Assembly (NCBI GenBank): GCA_029265355.1
Contig: JAJUJL010000005.1
Span: 104,339-168,338, forward strand
Direction of reading: 5' to 3'
Origin: Chloroflexota bacterium
GTDB taxonomy: Bacteria > Chloroflexota > Anaerolineae > Anaerolineales > UBA4823
DNA length: 64,000 nucleotides
Position numbers and translations under genes: made by a program. The notes below the pieces were generated by a model. It saw only the letters and a list, made by a program, of their open reading frames with translations. It did not search any database and had not been told where the DNA came from. Below, piece after piece: positions 36,920-47,983 of the stretch (positions are counted from its first letter, which is position 1; each line of letters opens with the position of its first letter).

Positions 36920-38544
36920 TACGGGTCTTCGTCAGTGCGCATGATGCGGGTGTTGAATGAGCCGCAGGTGCAGGCCTCGACAACCTGATCGCCACGGGTC
37001 ATCTTGCCTTGGTAGGCGGCCTCGCCGCTGTAAACACGCCAACCGCTCAGCACAAATGGCATTGGCCCGTCCGCAGCAATCCATTCCCCATTGTACTTGC
37101 GAGCAAAGTGTACGTGCGTTCCGGTTGCCTGCCCGCCCTCGCAGGAGGGATGACCTAATGGATCCCCGGCATCGACCCAGGAGCCCACGGGGATGCTGCC
37201 TTTCACCGAAACATGCAAGTAAAGCAGCACCCATCCTGTCTGCTCATGACCATCCCCGTCCAGATCCAACACGACCAGTCCTCTCTCAGACCGCACCACC
37301 AGGCCAGAAGCCGAGGCCGTCACCCAGGCGTAGGTCTCGGTGCATCCGGGGGTATCGCTGGCAGGCGCAAAGTCGATCGCCGCGTAAGAGCCTTCGTGCT
37401 CCCAGGCGCCGTGCGGGCCGCCCGTGAAGCTCCACAATCGGTTTTTCTCGAAGGGGAGCACCAACTGCGGTTGCACCAATCCGGGTGGATAGAGCGGTTC
37501 AACCGTCTGAGCGCGCACCCAGGGGTTGCCAAACATGCGCTCGTACAAGGCAGGAAAACCACTTTCCAGGTTCAGCGCCTCCACCCAACGCTGGCTGTCA
37601 TAAATCTTGGCAAAATAGTACTGCAGCGCCACGCTGCCTGCGTTCTGGTCTGGCGCAAGTCGCGCGCTGATGCCATCAGGAAAACGCAGCTCCAGCAAGC
37701 GCCCTTCCCGCCAGTAGTAATAGCCCACCGACAGGTGATTCACCGCCCACACCAACTGCTTATATAAACCCTTAGCGTTCAGATCGATGTAGCCCATGGG
37801 ATAGTCACGCGCAATGCTGCTCGGCGGTTGGCCGTATACCCACCCGCTCTGGTATTCGAGCAGCGCCAACAACAGGCGCGGGTTGATAGAATTCTCGATT
37901 GCCACCCGCTGAATGACCGCCGCGCCGCTGGTGGTGCCGGTGCTCTGCAGCCACTCGTTGTAAACGCTCAAATAACCGCCAGCCTGGTTGACAAACTCTT
38001 CGATTTTGAAATCCACCGCTGAGGGTGAATAGACCAGCTCGCTGTCAGGAAGCAGGCGCTGCGAGGAGGTGGTATTGAACAAGCGGCGAGGAATCAGCAG
38101 CAGTTGGTTGGGCGGCAGCAGCGCTTCTGCCGGTATCGGATCTGGCGAAGTGATCTCGCTGGGGTCAACGCCAAAGCGCACCGCCACCACAGGCAGTGTA
38201 TCGGCTGCTTGCGTGTAGTACAGGATTGGCATTTTGCTCAACGCCTCTGCCGAGGGAGTCGCCGGTTTAGGAGGCTGAGATTGTGCCGGCGCAGCAGTGG
38301 GCTGGGAGCGCTCGACTGGCTGGCTTTCGGGCAGATTTTCCGACTGCGATGCAGGGGGCGTGGTAAATAAAAAGCTCAACTCCGACGAGGGCGTCGCAGG
38401 GGCAGTTGGCGGTATAAAATAAACCGGCGATGCCACGCAAGCATTGAGCAGCAGGCTGGCAACCACCATCCACGCAAGCCCGTGCAACCTGATCTGCATG
38501 GCCGATTTTTGGGCATTGTGATACGTTGAGCGCATTCTATCCAT
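36916..38544 (-). CDS. lipoprotein with M23-like peptidase domain (paralog 2)
   Basis: GDPLGHPSCEGGQATGTHVHFARKYNGEWIAADG; overlaps paralog 1 start by 4 bp. Confidence 0.82.
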   Translation of the reverse strand: MDRMRSTYHNAQKSAMQIRLHGLAWMVVASLLLNACVASPVYFIPPTAPATPSSELSFLFTTPPASQSENLPESQPVERSQPTAAPAQSQPPKPATPSAEALSKMPILYYTQAADTLPVVAVRFGVDPSEITSPDPIPAEALLPPNQLLLIPRRLFNTTSSQRLLPDSELVYSPSAVDFKIEEFVNQAGGYLSVYNEWLQSTGTTSGAAVIQRVAIENSINPRLLLALLEYQSGWVYGQPPSSIARDYPMGYIDLNAKGLYKQLVWAVNHLSVGYYYWREGRLLELRFPDGISARLAPDQNAGSVALQYYFAKIYDSQRWVEALNLESGFPALYERMFGNPWVRAQTVEPLYPPGLVQPQLVLPFEKNRLWSFTGGPHGAWEHEGSYAAIDFAPASDTPGCTETYAWVTASASGLVVRSERGLVVLDLDGDGHEQTGWVLLYLHVSVKGSIPVGSWVDAGDPLGHPSCEGGQATGTHVHFARKYNGEWIAADGPMPFVLSGWRVYSGEAAYQGKMTRGDQVVEACTCGSFNTRIMRTDEDPY

Positions 38545-38557
38545 CTACCAATCTGCT

Positions 38558-40105
38558 TCAGCGAATGATCAGATTATCGCCGCGACCTTCCCAGGCCTCG
38601 ATCGAGCGTCCATCTTTTTCAAGGAAGCCGTCGTACTGCTTGCCAGCGCCGCGTGAAACCCAGCCATCCATGATAAATGGCAGGGTTTGATCAGCCGGGA
38701 TCCATTCACCATTGTATTTGCGCGCCACGTGCACGTGTGTGCCTGACGAGACCCCCCCTTCACAGGAGGGATGCCCGATGCGCTGCCCGGCTTTCAGGTG
38801 CGTGCCCACGGGGATGCGGTCGCGGCTTTCAATGTGCATATAGAGCACGGCCCAACCAGTTTGTTCGTAGCCGTCGTTGTCCAAATCCTGCACAACTGCG
38901 CCGCCGCCAGAGCGGACGATCAGGCCATCCGCCACAGCGACCACCCAATCCTCGCTGGCAACACAGCCCAACTGGTCGCCGGGTGGGGCGAAATCCAGAG
39001 CCGCCCAGGCGGAGCCATCCCCCCAACCGCCGTGCGGGCCGCCGGTAAAGGCCCATTCCCGCCCGGGTTCGATGGGAAGCTGCATGGTGGGCTGCTGCAG
39101 GCCGGGTGGGATCAAGGGCTCGATGGCAAAATCAAAGGGGTAGCCAAACAGACGCTGGTAGGCGGCGAAGAGTCCATCCTGGCCTACAGCCCGGTCCCAT
39201 CCTTCGCGGCCGTAGAGACGGGCGAAGAACTGCTGCACCCCGGCAGTGCCAGCGTTGATCGTGGCGCTCACCGGCACCACGCTCCCATCGAAGAGCGTCC
39301 AACTGGAAACGGCGTTGACCCGCCACCCATAATACCCCAGGTTCAGGTTATCTGCGGCGAAAGCCAGTTGACGGTATAAGCCGCGCCGCCGGCTGTCGAT
39401 CATACCAATCGGATACTCTTTGGTGGCCTCATCGGGTGTTGGAGTAGTGACCCACCCGCTCTGATATTCCAATACCGCCAGCAGCAAGCGCGGGTTGACC
39501 GAAAACTCCAGCGCCACCCGGCGGACAATCTCTACGCCGCTGATTTCCTGCCCATCAAGCTCTTCAGCGTAAGACGCCAGGTAGCCGCCTTGAGACTGGA
39601 TAAAGCCGGAGATATCCATCAAGGCGCTGCCAGGGCCATACACCAGCTCTGAATCCGGGATGATTTTGAAATCCGAGCCAACGTAATCCGGTTCAGGCGC
39701 CGGGATCAACAACACCTGCCCAATCTCCAACAGGTTGGGGTTTATCAGGTTATTGGCGCTGACCAATTGTTCCAGGCTGACCCCGTATCCCTGGGCAATG
39801 GTCCCCAGGGTATCTCCAGGTTGAACCACATACTGCTCTTCATCGGTGCGCAGTGAGGGCAGGTCGTGAGGTCTGTCTGGCGTTGGCGTAAAGATAGGGG
39901 CGCCAGGCACGCGCGTGGGCGGCAACCAGGGAAATGGGGTGAAAGTGGGTTGGAGAGTCGCAGCTCCGACCGAACTCCCTGGCACTTGCCAGGCAGCGGC
40001 ATCATCCGGCGTGATCGCGCGTGAGCAGGCGAGCAAAGCTCCTAGAAGCGCGACCAGAGCAACGCTGAGCTGCATGGTCGGGAGGCGGCGCGGCTTTCTT
40101 GGCAT
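38558..40105 (-). CDS. lipoprotein with LysM and M23-like peptidase domain (paralog 3)
   Basis: QYVVQPGDTLGTIAQGYGVSLEQLVSANNLINPNLLEIGQVLLIPAPEP; GQRIGHPSCEGGVSSGTHVHVARKYNGEWIPAD. Confidence 0.85.
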   Translation of the reverse strand: MPRKPRRLPTMQLSVALVALLGALLACSRAITPDDAAAWQVPGSSVGAATLQPTFTPFPWLPPTRVPGAPIFTPTPDRPHDLPSLRTDEEQYVVQPGDTLGTIAQGYGVSLEQLVSANNLINPNLLEIGQVLLIPAPEPDYVGSDFKIIPDSELVYGPGSALMDISGFIQSQGGYLASYAEELDGQEISGVEIVRRVALEFSVNPRLLLAVLEYQSGWVTTPTPDEATKEYPIGMIDSRRRGLYRQLAFAADNLNLGYYGWRVNAVSSWTLFDGSVVPVSATINAGTAGVQQFFARLYGREGWDRAVGQDGLFAAYQRLFGYPFDFAIEPLIPPGLQQPTMQLPIEPGREWAFTGGPHGGWGDGSAWAALDFAPPGDQLGCVASEDWVVAVADGLIVRSGGGAVVQDLDNDGYEQTGWAVLYMHIESRDRIPVGTHLKAGQRIGHPSCEGGVSSGTHVHVARKYNGEWIPADQTLPFIMDGWVSRGAGKQYDGFLEKDGRSIEAWEGRGDNLIIR

Positions 40106-40376
40106 CGTAGTTCTTTAACGTTATTCTACCCTGAAATTAAGATTGCAGGCAGAGATTCTTCTTAAAAAGCACGAATCCTGTTGCAAGCCTTGTGCCGTCG
40201 AACCACGAAGCCGCATTGCTGGGCATGGCAAGCTGCGGCAGGCCTGTGGGCTTGCACCGCAGTATAATTATAGACAGGATTTTCGCCTTTGGCGGAAGCG
40301 TGGGCAACCACCACCACCCAAATACAACCCTGCGCTTATAAAATATCAGCGCAAAATTCTTTTCGAAAGAGAGCTT

Positions 40377-41915
40377 ATGAGCGCCAAAATTGTGGAGTGC
40401 ATCGCCAATTACTCTGAAGCGCGCCGCCCGGAAGTGGTGGAGGCGATTGCCTCAGCCATACGCAGCGTGGCGGGAGTTTACCTGCTGGACCGCCATTCCG
40501 ACCTGGATCACAATCGAACCGTGCTCACCTTTGCAGGGTCGCCTGAGGGTGTCGAAGAAGCCGCATTTCGTTCGGTCGCGATTGCAGCGCAACTGATTAA
40601 CTTGGATGAGCACAGAGGCGAACACCCGCGCATCGGCGCCACCGATGTGGTGCCCTTCGTGCCCATTTCGGGCGTCACGATGCAAGATTGCATCGCCATT
40701 GCAGAACGCCTGGGCCGCCGCGTGGGCAGCGAATTGGGCATCCCCGTTTACTTGTACGAGCAGGCAGCCCGTCGCCCCGAGCGGGTGAACCTTGAAGATA
40801 TCCGCCGCGGCCAATACGAGGGTTTGAAAGAAGAAATCCTGAGCAATCCACAGCGGCAGCCCGATTTCGGCCCGGCGCAGCTAGGCCCCGCCGGGGCGAC
40901 AGTCATCGGGGCGCGCCATCCGCTGATTGCTTTCAACGTCTACCTGACCACGGATGATGTCTCCATTGCCCGCAAGATCGCCAAAGCCATCCGCCACTCC
41001 TCAGGTGGGCTGCGCTATCTCAAGGCGTTAGGTTTGTTGGTAGAAGGGCGCGCCCAGGTGTCTATGAACCTGACCAATTACCAGGCTACCCCCATCGCTC
41101 GCGTGGTTGAAACCATTCGCCGTGAGGCGCAGCGCTATGGCACGAGCATCCACCACAGCGAGCTGGTTGGCTTGATCCCCGAAGCCGCCCTGGTTGATGC
41201 CGCCGTGTGGTACACACAGCTCGATCAATTTGAACCACAGCAGGTGCTGGAAAGGCGACTGCGAGAGGCGCTGGAAGCTGCCCCAACCCAAATGGGCAAA
41301 GACTTTCTGGAAGCCCTCTCAGCAGATACACCGACCCCAGGCGGCGGATCCGCTTCGGCCTACAGCGGCGCTATGGGAGCAGCGTTGGTAGCTATGGTTG
41401 CCCGCCTGACAATGGGCAAGAAAAAATATGCTGATGTCCAGGATTTGATGCAGAACCTGCTCGCAAAAGCTGAGCAGCTACAGGCAGAGCTACTGGAAGA
41501 TGTGAGTAAAGACGCGGCTGCCTTTGAGGCGGTCATGGCGGCCTATCGCTTGCCCAAAGAGTCGCCCGAAGAGCAGGCTAAACGCCAGGCGGCGATCGAA
41601 GCCGCCACCCTGGCGGCAGCCCAGGCACCGTTACAGGTCGCTCGTAAAGCAGTGCAGGTGCTGTCACTGGCAGAGCGGGCGGTGGCCTTGGGCAACGTGA
41701 ACGCCATCTCCGACGGCGCGGTTGGAGCAGCTCTGGCACGCACCGCTCTGACCGGCGCTGGCTACAACGTCCGCATCAATTTGCCAGGTCTGAAAGACCG
41801 CCAGGCTGCTGCAGAGCTGCTGGCCGAGCTGGCGGAGCTCGAGCGACAGGCTGCTGATATCGAAATGCAGGTTCAGCAGCACTTGCGCAGCCGCGCCCAA
41901 CTGGCATCGGGATGA
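40377..41915 (+). CDS. ftcD: bifunctional glutamate formimidoyltransferase / formimidoyltetrahydrofolate cyclodeaminase
   Basis: KIVECIANYSEARRPEVVEAIASAI..HRGEHPRIGATDVVPFVPI; C-terminal FLEALSADTPTPGGGSASAYSGAMGAALVAMVARLT; ATG 40377, TATAAT at 40263. Confidence 0.93.
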   Translation: MSAKIVECIANYSEARRPEVVEAIASAIRSVAGVYLLDRHSDLDHNRTVLTFAGSPEGVEEAAFRSVAIAAQLINLDEHRGEHPRIGATDVVPFVPISGVTMQDCIAIAERLGRRVGSELGIPVYLYEQAARRPERVNLEDIRRGQYEGLKEEILSNPQRQPDFGPAQLGPAGATVIGARHPLIAFNVYLTTDDVSIARKIAKAIRHSSGGLRYLKALGLLVEGRAQVSMNLTNYQATPIARVVETIRREAQRYGTSIHHSELVGLIPEAALVDAAVWYTQLDQFEPQQVLERRLREALEAAPTQMGKDFLEALSADTPTPGGGSASAYSGAMGAALVAMVARLTMGKKKYADVQDLMQNLLAKAEQLQAELLEDVSKDAAAFEAVMAAYRLPKESPEEQAKRQAAIEAATLAAAQAPLQVARKAVQVLSLAERAVALGNVNAISDGAVGAALARTALTGAGYNVRINLPGLKDRQAAAELLAELAELERQAADIEMQVQQHLRSRAQLASG

Positions 41916-43009
41916 TGCTCCAAGTGAACGTTTTTGCGCCTGCACTGCGCCGGTTGACCTTTTCTTTTCTGGCGCTGGCGGCAGTTGTGTTGCTGGCAGC
42001 CTGCTCTCCAGCCGCGGCGGCCATGCCACAGACAGCCACCGCCTCGCTGCCCGCCCTGCCAACGATCACTCATCCGCCCGCTGTGCAAACCACACCGATG
42101 GCTCAATCCAGGGTGGCACAGGCGCCGTTGAAATCGCCTGGTGCACAGGTAACCCGCACTCAACCTGCGACATCACCCACCCCAGCGGAGGTGACCTTCC
42201 CCACGCCTTGCCCGGAATGGTGCAGCGTCAGCTTTAACTTCCCCTTCAGCCGCCCGCTGCCGCCGGGCGCCCAACTGGCAGTCGACCCATCCTATCGTTT
42301 TGGAAGCACACAAAACGGCGTCCGCGATCCGCACCACGGCGTCGAATTTCTCAATCCCGCTGGCACCCCGGTGCTGGCGGCTGGCGATGGAGAAGTGATC
42401 CTGGCTGGCAACGATACCCAACAACTTTTCAGTCCCTATTACAATTTTTACGGCAACCTGGTCGTGCTGCAGCATAACCTGCCAGCCCTGCAGCAACCGG
42501 TATTCACGCTCTACGCCCATCTCTCTGAAATTGCCGTCCAGATTGGGGACCAGGTGCGGGCGGGCGACGAGATTGGCAAGGTGGGCATGAGCGGCAGCGC
42601 CACCGGCAGTCACCTGCACTTCGAAGTGCGCCTGGGAGAGAACACCTATGCCGCTTCTCGCAACCCCGAATTATGGCTCGTGCCGCTCGAAGGACCGGAT
42701 GGTGCGCCTTTCGCGGCGCTGGCCGGGCGCATTCTCTACCCTGCAGGCTACCGCTCGGGGCTATCCAGCATCGTTGTAGAGCGCCTGAACGGTCCTAAAG
42801 GGGACGCCATCTTGCAAATTTACCTGTCCCCTTACGAAGAAGCCGCCGTTGTCGGGCAATATCCCTGGGAGGAAACCTTCGCGGCCAGCGATCTGCCAGC
42901 GGGGTGGTATCGCATCACCTTCATCCAGTTCGGTATGCAGTCGCGCGAAGTGCAACTCTTGCCAGGCCAACTGACATTGGTCACCTTTGACTTGCGATCT
43001 GCTCAGTAA
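41912..43009 (+). CDS. lipoprotein with M23-family peptidase domain
   Basis: LLAACSP lipobox; HHGVEFLNPAGTPVLAAGDGEVILAG..LYAHLSEIAVQIGDQVRAGDEIGKVGMSGSATGSHLHFEVRLGENTY. Confidence 0.9.
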   Translation: MMLQVNVFAPALRRLTFSFLALAAVVLLAACSPAAAAMPQTATASLPALPTITHPPAVQTTPMAQSRVAQAPLKSPGAQVTRTQPATSPTPAEVTFPTPCPEWCSVSFNFPFSRPLPPGAQLAVDPSYRFGSTQNGVRDPHHGVEFLNPAGTPVLAAGDGEVILAGNDTQQLFSPYYNFYGNLVVLQHNLPALQQPVFTLYAHLSEIAVQIGDQVRAGDEIGKVGMSGSATGSHLHFEVRLGENTYAASRNPELWLVPLEGPDGAPFAALAGRILYPAGYRSGLSSIVVERLNGPKGDAILQIYLSPYEEAAVVGQYPWEETFAASDLPAGWYRITFIQFGMQSREVQLLPGQLTLVTFDLRSAQ

Positions 43010-43021
43010 CAACGAGGATAC

Positions 43022-44746
43022 ATGAGTCTAGAACGAGGCGCCTGGCAACAAATGATGCTCCTGGCAGGCTTACTGGCCTTGCTGGCATCCGCTTGCCGGG
43101 TGTCGGCGCCTGGAGGTGAACTGCAGAGGCAAAGCGGCCAGGCTCCGCCTGCTTTCCAATTCTTTGCACGGCAAGCACCGACACCGACTCCTTTCCAGCC
43201 ATCTCCGCCCACACCGACCCCTGCTCCAACGGCAACGCCCGCCGGTCCACGGCTGCTTCGTGTTTGGAGCCCAACCGAGCTGCCAGCGGACCTTTTGGCA
43301 GTCATCAACCTGCCCCCTGGTTATGAAGGCATCTCCGTCGCGCCAGATCCAAACCAGGCTGAGGCGAGCATCGAGTTGGCAGGCAGCGATCCTGATATTC
43401 GTTGGATCTATGCTCTGGCAGCCCCATTTCCCACCCTGGTGCAGGGCGTCTCGGCCCAGGAAATCCACCAGGCATGGATTGGCCAGGCGCAGGGGATTTT
43501 CGCCGGGCGCCCGTTACTCGTCGGCCAAGATACGCTGGGGGCGCTCACCATCCTGTGGGGACCGCCGGCAGAAGGCGCAGTGCAGAGCATCGCCCCAGGC
43601 GGGGCAGAGCTGCTGGCGTACGCCTGGGAGCATCGCCCATCTTATGCCATCATTCCTTTCTCGGAAATCGAGCCGCGCTGGAAAGTGCTGGAGGTGGATG
43701 GGCAGTCGCCGCTGCGCAAGAATTTCGACCCGGCCGCTTACGCTCTCACCCTGCCGCTCAGCCTCCAGCCAGGCCCTGCGCTTACCATGCATGGCGGATG
43801 GCCATTTTCGGAGCAGCCCCTCACCAACCGTCAGCCTGAGCGCCTGACCACGCTGGCAATGACCGGTGTGACCGCCCTGGTGCGCGCTACTGCTTACACG
43901 ATGGAACAGCGCGGCATCACCTACCCCGCAAAGGACATCGGCGAATGGCTGCGAGAAGCCGATATCACCCATATCAGCAATGAAGTGCCCTTCGCCCAAA
44001 ACTGTCCCTATCCCAATCCCTCCCAGGAGGGACTGCGCTTCTGCAGCGACACGCGCTACATTCAGCTATTAGAGGAGTCTGGCGCCGATGTGATTGAGCT
44101 GACCGGCGATCACTTCCAGGACTGGGGCACGGATGCCATGCTCTACACCCTGGAGCTGTACCAGGAGCGCGGCTGGAAGTATTACGGCGGCGGGGCTGAT
44201 CTGCAAGAGGGAAAGCAAGCAGCCATCATCGAGCACCACGGTAACCGCCTGGCATTCATTGGCTGCAATGGTAAAGGTTTGGCGCCCGCCGGACCGAACC
44301 GCCCCGGAGCTGCCCCGTGCAGCGGCGACTGGCTACCCGGCGCCATCCAGGCGCTGGCGGCACAAGGCTACCTGCCAATCGCCACCTTCCAGCATTACGA
44401 ATATTACACTTACCGGGCGCAGCCCAACCAGGAGCGCGATTTTCGCGCCGCTGCCCAGGCTGGAGCAGTGATCGTCAGCGGTAGCCAGGCGCACCAGCCG
44501 CAAAGCATTGAGTTCCTGGGACCTTCCTTTATCCATTATGGACTGGGCAACCTGTACTTCGACCAGTACGATATCAGCCTGGCGACGCGCCAGGGTTTTA
44601 TCGATCGGCATATATTTTACGGCGGGCGCTACCTGGGCGTAGAGCTGTTGCCGATCATGTTTGTGGATTACGCCCGGCCGCGGCCGATGAACGAAAGCGA
44701 GCGCCAGGATTTACTGCGCGCCGTGTTCAATGCCAGTGGCTGGTGA
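43022..44746 (+). CDS. CapA-family (PGA_cap) protein, lipoprotein
   Basis: LASACRV lipobox; [70 protein letters not shown]. Confidence 0.87.
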   Translation: MSLERGAWQQMMLLAGLLALLASACRVSAPGGELQRQSGQAPPAFQFFARQAPTPTPFQPSPPTPTPAPTATPAGPRLLRVWSPTELPADLLAVINLPPGYEGISVAPDPNQAEASIELAGSDPDIRWIYALAAPFPTLVQGVSAQEIHQAWIGQAQGIFAGRPLLVGQDTLGALTILWGPPAEGAVQSIAPGGAELLAYAWEHRPSYAIIPFSEIEPRWKVLEVDGQSPLRKNFDPAAYALTLPLSLQPGPALTMHGGWPFSEQPLTNRQPERLTTLAMTGVTALVRATAYTMEQRGITYPAKDIGEWLREADITHISNEVPFAQNCPYPNPSQEGLRFCSDTRYIQLLEESGADVIELTGDHFQDWGTDAMLYTLELYQERGWKYYGGGADLQEGKQAAIIEHHGNRLAFIGCNGKGLAPAGPNRPGAAPCSGDWLPGAIQALAAQGYLPIATFQHYEYYTYRAQPNQERDFRAAAQAGAVIVSGSQAHQPQSIEFLGPSFIHYGLGNLYFDQYDISLATRQGFIDRHIFYGGRYLGVELLPIMFVDYARPRPMNESERQDLLRAVFNASGW

Positions 44747-44784
44747 TACAATTCGCCACAAATTTTATTCCTAAGGAGAGGTGC

Positions 44785-45339
44785 ATGGGACTGAAACCAG
44801 ATCATTGGATCCGAAAGATGGCTATCGAACAGCGCATGATCGAGCCTTTCGAGGACCGCCAGGTTCGCAATGGAGTCATTTCGTTTGGCGTGTCATCCTA
44901 TGGGTATGATATTCGCGTCGCCAACGAGTTCAAAATCTTTACCAACGTGCATTCTGCTGTCGTGGATCCCAAGAATTTCGACACGAAATCGATGGTCGAC
45001 TTCACAGGAGATGTTTGTGTTATCCCGCCCAACTCTTTCGCCCTGGCTCGCACCATCGAGTATTTCCGAATTCCTCGCAAGGTGCTTACAGTCTGCCTGG
45101 GAAAATCAACGTATGCTCGCTGTGGCATTATCGTCAACGTGACACCCTTCGAGCCAGAGTGGGAGGGATACGTTACCCTGGAAATTTCCAACACCACGCC
45201 GCTGCCCGCCAAGATCTATGCCAACGAGGGCATCGCCCAGGTGCTATTCTTCGAAGCTGATGAAGAGTGCGAGATTTCCTACGCCGACAAGAAGGGCAAG
45301 TATCAAAGCCAACAAGCCATCGTGCTGCCCAAGCTATAA
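44785..45339 (+). CDS. dcd: dCTP deaminase
   Basis: [99 protein letters not shown]. Confidence 0.97.
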   Translation: MGLKPDHWIRKMAIEQRMIEPFEDRQVRNGVISFGVSSYGYDIRVANEFKIFTNVHSAVVDPKNFDTKSMVDFTGDVCVIPPNSFALARTIEYFRIPRKVLTVCLGKSTYARCGIIVNVTPFEPEWEGYVTLEISNTTPLPAKIYANEGIAQVLFFEADEECEISYADKKGKYQSQQAIVLPKL

Positions 45340-45366
45340 GATCGCCGTGCAGGAGCATGCCGCGTT

Positions 45367-46545
45367 ATGAAAACCGCAGATCGTGTCCAACATCTGGAAG
45401 CAGAAGGCGCATACGCTGTGCTGGCCCGAGCCCAGGCGCTGGAGGCAAAAGGGCGGAAAATCATCCATCTGGAAATCGGCCAGCCGGATTTTCCCACCTT
45501 TCCTCACATCAGTCAGCGCGGCATTGCTGCCATCCAAGAGGGCTATACACGCTATAATCCGCCCGCCGGGTTGCCCGCGCTGCGCAAAGCCATTGCAGAA
45601 GATGCCGGGCGGCGGCGCGACCTCGATATTCGTCCAGAGCAAGTCGTGGTCGGTCCAGGCGCTAAACCCGGCCTGTTCTTCCCGACATTAGCGCTGGTCA
45701 ACCCTGGCGATGAGGTCATCTATCCTGATCCGGGCTTTCCCACCTATGCTGCCATGATCGGCGTGGCGGGAGGCAAAGCCGTGCCGGTGCCGCTGAGCGA
45801 GGAGAACAACTTTTCCTTTGATTTGCACGCTTTCGATGAGCTTGTTGGCCCCAAAACTCGCCTGATCATCTTGAATTCACCGGCCAATCCCACGGGTGGG
45901 GTCATACCGCTGGCGCACCTGGAGCACATCGCTGCCGCCGCCCAGCGTTATGACGCCTGGGTTATGTCCGATGAGATCTACGCTCGCCTGGCTTACGATG
46001 GTCTACAGGTTCCCAGCATTGCCACACTGCCAGGTATGCAGGAGCGCACCATCATCGTAGATGGTTTTTCTAAGACCTATGCCATGACCGGCTGGCGGCT
46101 GGGCTACGGCATCATGCCCGAGGCCCTGGCAAAACACGTTGACCTGCTGCTGACCCATTCGGTGGGCTGCACAGCTACCTTCACCCAGGTGGCTGGCATC
46201 GAAGCGCTGACCGGCAGCCAGGCGATGGTTGACCAGGTGGTCGATGAATACCAGCGCCGCCGCGACCGGATTGTCGCCGGGCTGAACAGCATCCCCGGCG
46301 TGCACTGCCAGACGCCCCAGGGAGCGTTCTATGTCTTCCCAAATGTCAAATCCTTTGGCCTCACATCCAAGGAGATTGCCCTGCGGCTGATGGATGAGGC
46401 TGGCGTGGCTGTGTTAGCCGGCACCGATTTTGGCCAATTCGGCGAAGGGTACCTGCGCCTGTGCTACGCCACCTCGCCAGACAACATCGACCGGGCTTTA
46501 GATTTGATGGCAACCTTCTTTGCCAGGCTGGAGCACAACAAATGA
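45367..46545 (+). CDS. class I pyridoxal-phosphate aminotransferase
   Basis: IIHLEIGQPDFPT, LNSPANPTGGVIP, VDGFSKTYAMTGWRLGYGI. Confidence 0.95.
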   Translation: MKTADRVQHLEAEGAYAVLARAQALEAKGRKIIHLEIGQPDFPTFPHISQRGIAAIQEGYTRYNPPAGLPALRKAIAEDAGRRRDLDIRPEQVVVGPGAKPGLFFPTLALVNPGDEVIYPDPGFPTYAAMIGVAGGKAVPVPLSEENNFSFDLHAFDELVGPKTRLIILNSPANPTGGVIPLAHLEHIAAAAQRYDAWVMSDEIYARLAYDGLQVPSIATLPGMQERTIIVDGFSKTYAMTGWRLGYGIMPEALAKHVDLLLTHSVGCTATFTQVAGIEALTGSQAMVDQVVDEYQRRRDRIVAGLNSIPGVHCQTPQGAFYVFPNVKSFGLTSKEIALRLMDEAGVAVLAGTDFGQFGEGYLRLCYATSPDNIDRALDLMATFFARLEHNK

Positions 46546-47684
46546 GTCTAAAGGTTTACGGAACCAGCTCTGTCGCCGAATTCTTGGGCGACCGCATCGT
46601 CTACCGCAATCTTGCGCCGGTAGATACCAGTCTGCCTGGCCTGGCAGAGGTTGCTCGCCAGGTCGGACTGGCGCCTGGTGTAATACCCCGCAAGAGCCAG
46701 CCCGATTACGCCCGCGTGGTTGCGTACTTGCTGGAATTTGCTCGCAAGCAATCAGCGCCCAAAACCAGCCTGAAACGATTGGCTTTCGTGGGCGACACGT
46801 ATATGAATGACAGCACCGCCTTCGCCAATCTGTGCCAGGCTGGCGAATGGCAAGGAAAAGCCTTCATCGGCGCAGACCGACTGGATGAGGCCGCTGAAGC
46901 CAAAGTGTCTGCCGCTCCTGGCGGAGGTGAACTTTACGTTGCCAATCGCTGGCAAATGCTGGCCGACTTCGATCGCTTCTGCAAGGAAAACGGATTTCCT
47001 TTCGATGAACAGACCGCCGTGGTCATCGACCTGGATAAAACCGCTCTGGGGGCGCGCGGGCGCAACGATCATGTGATTGACCAGGCGCGTGTGCTGGCGG
47101 TGCGCCGCACAGTAGCTGGCCTGCTGGGCGCGGCCTTCGACACCAGCGCCTTCCAGAGAGCCTACGACCAGCTCAAACAGATGGAGTTCCATCCGTTCAC
47201 CGCCGACAACCAGGATTACCTGGCTTATATCTGCCTGATCTTGGGGAGCGGGCTGTACAACCTGGCAGCGGTCGTCGCCGATGTGCGCTCTGGGCGATTG
47301 TCAACCTTTCACCAGTTCATCGAACAGGTGCAGGCGCGCCAGGACGAGCTGCCGGCCGGGTTGGCGCAGGTGCACAGTGAAATCTATGCCAACGTGCGCC
47401 GCGGCGACCCCACACCTTTCAAGCCCTTTCGCCGCAACGAGTACCTGGAAACCGTGAACCGCCTGGGGCATCTGCCTGATGAAACACCGCTGTCAATCAT
47501 GCTCGGACAGGAAATTGTGCTCACACACGAAGTGCGCAGCCTGGCTCTAGAATGGAAACGCAACGGGGCGCTGTTGTTCGGGCTTTCCGACAAGCCGGAC
47601 GAAGCCTCCCTTCCCACGCCTGAACAAGCCGCCCAGGGCTACCAGGCGCTGCATGCCCGGCGCACGCACGCCGTTGGATATTGA
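46542..47684 (+). CDS. conserved hypothetical protein with HAD-like motif
   Basis: FVGDTYMNDSTAFANL, AVVIDLDKTALGARGRNDHVIDQARVLAVRR; ATGA overlap with aminotransferase. Confidence 0.65.
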   Translation: MSLKVYGTSSVAEFLGDRIVYRNLAPVDTSLPGLAEVARQVGLAPGVIPRKSQPDYARVVAYLLEFARKQSAPKTSLKRLAFVGDTYMNDSTAFANLCQAGEWQGKAFIGADRLDEAAEAKVSAAPGGGELYVANRWQMLADFDRFCKENGFPFDEQTAVVIDLDKTALGARGRNDHVIDQARVLAVRRTVAGLLGAAFDTSAFQRAYDQLKQMEFHPFTADNQDYLAYICLILGSGLYNLAAVVADVRSGRLSTFHQFIEQVQARQDELPAGLAQVHSEIYANVRRGDPTPFKPFRRNEYLETVNRLGHLPDETPLSIMLGQEIVLTHEVRSLALEWKRNGALLFGLSDKPDEASLPTPEQAAQGYQALHARRTHAVGY

Positions 47685-47696
47685 ACTGTGAATCAA

Positions 47697-47720
47697 AAAC
47701 GGGTGGGATTCCACCCGTTT
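47697..47720. terminator. bidirectional terminator AAACGGGTGG-GATT-CCACCCGTTT
   Basis: Perfect 10-bp stem with tetraloop, A-rich 5' and T-rich 3', between convergent genes. Confidence 0.85.
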
Positions 47721-47737
47721 TATGTTAAGTTGCTCAA

Positions 47738-47983
47738 TTACTCTTGCATTGTTTTGGATTCTTCGACCGCAGGCGCAGGCTGAGTGATTTCTTCCGGCTC
47801 TTCTGGAACAACCACCAGGAAGATCAGGTAAGCCAGTAAACCAGAACCACCCGTGAGGGCAAAGACCACAAACAGCAGGCGCACCAGCGTCGGGTCAATA
47901 TTGAAATATTCGCCCAGCCCACCGCACACACCACCAATCATGCGTTCTTTACGAGAACGGTATAAGCGTTTGGAAGTATTCAT
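47738..47983 (-). CDS. PspC-domain protein
   Basis: [59 protein letters not shown]. Confidence 0.93.
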   Translation of the reverse strand: MNTSKRLYRSRKERMIGGVCGGLGEYFNIDPTLVRLLFVVFALTGGSGLLAYLIFLVVVPEEPEEITQPAPAVEESKTMQE

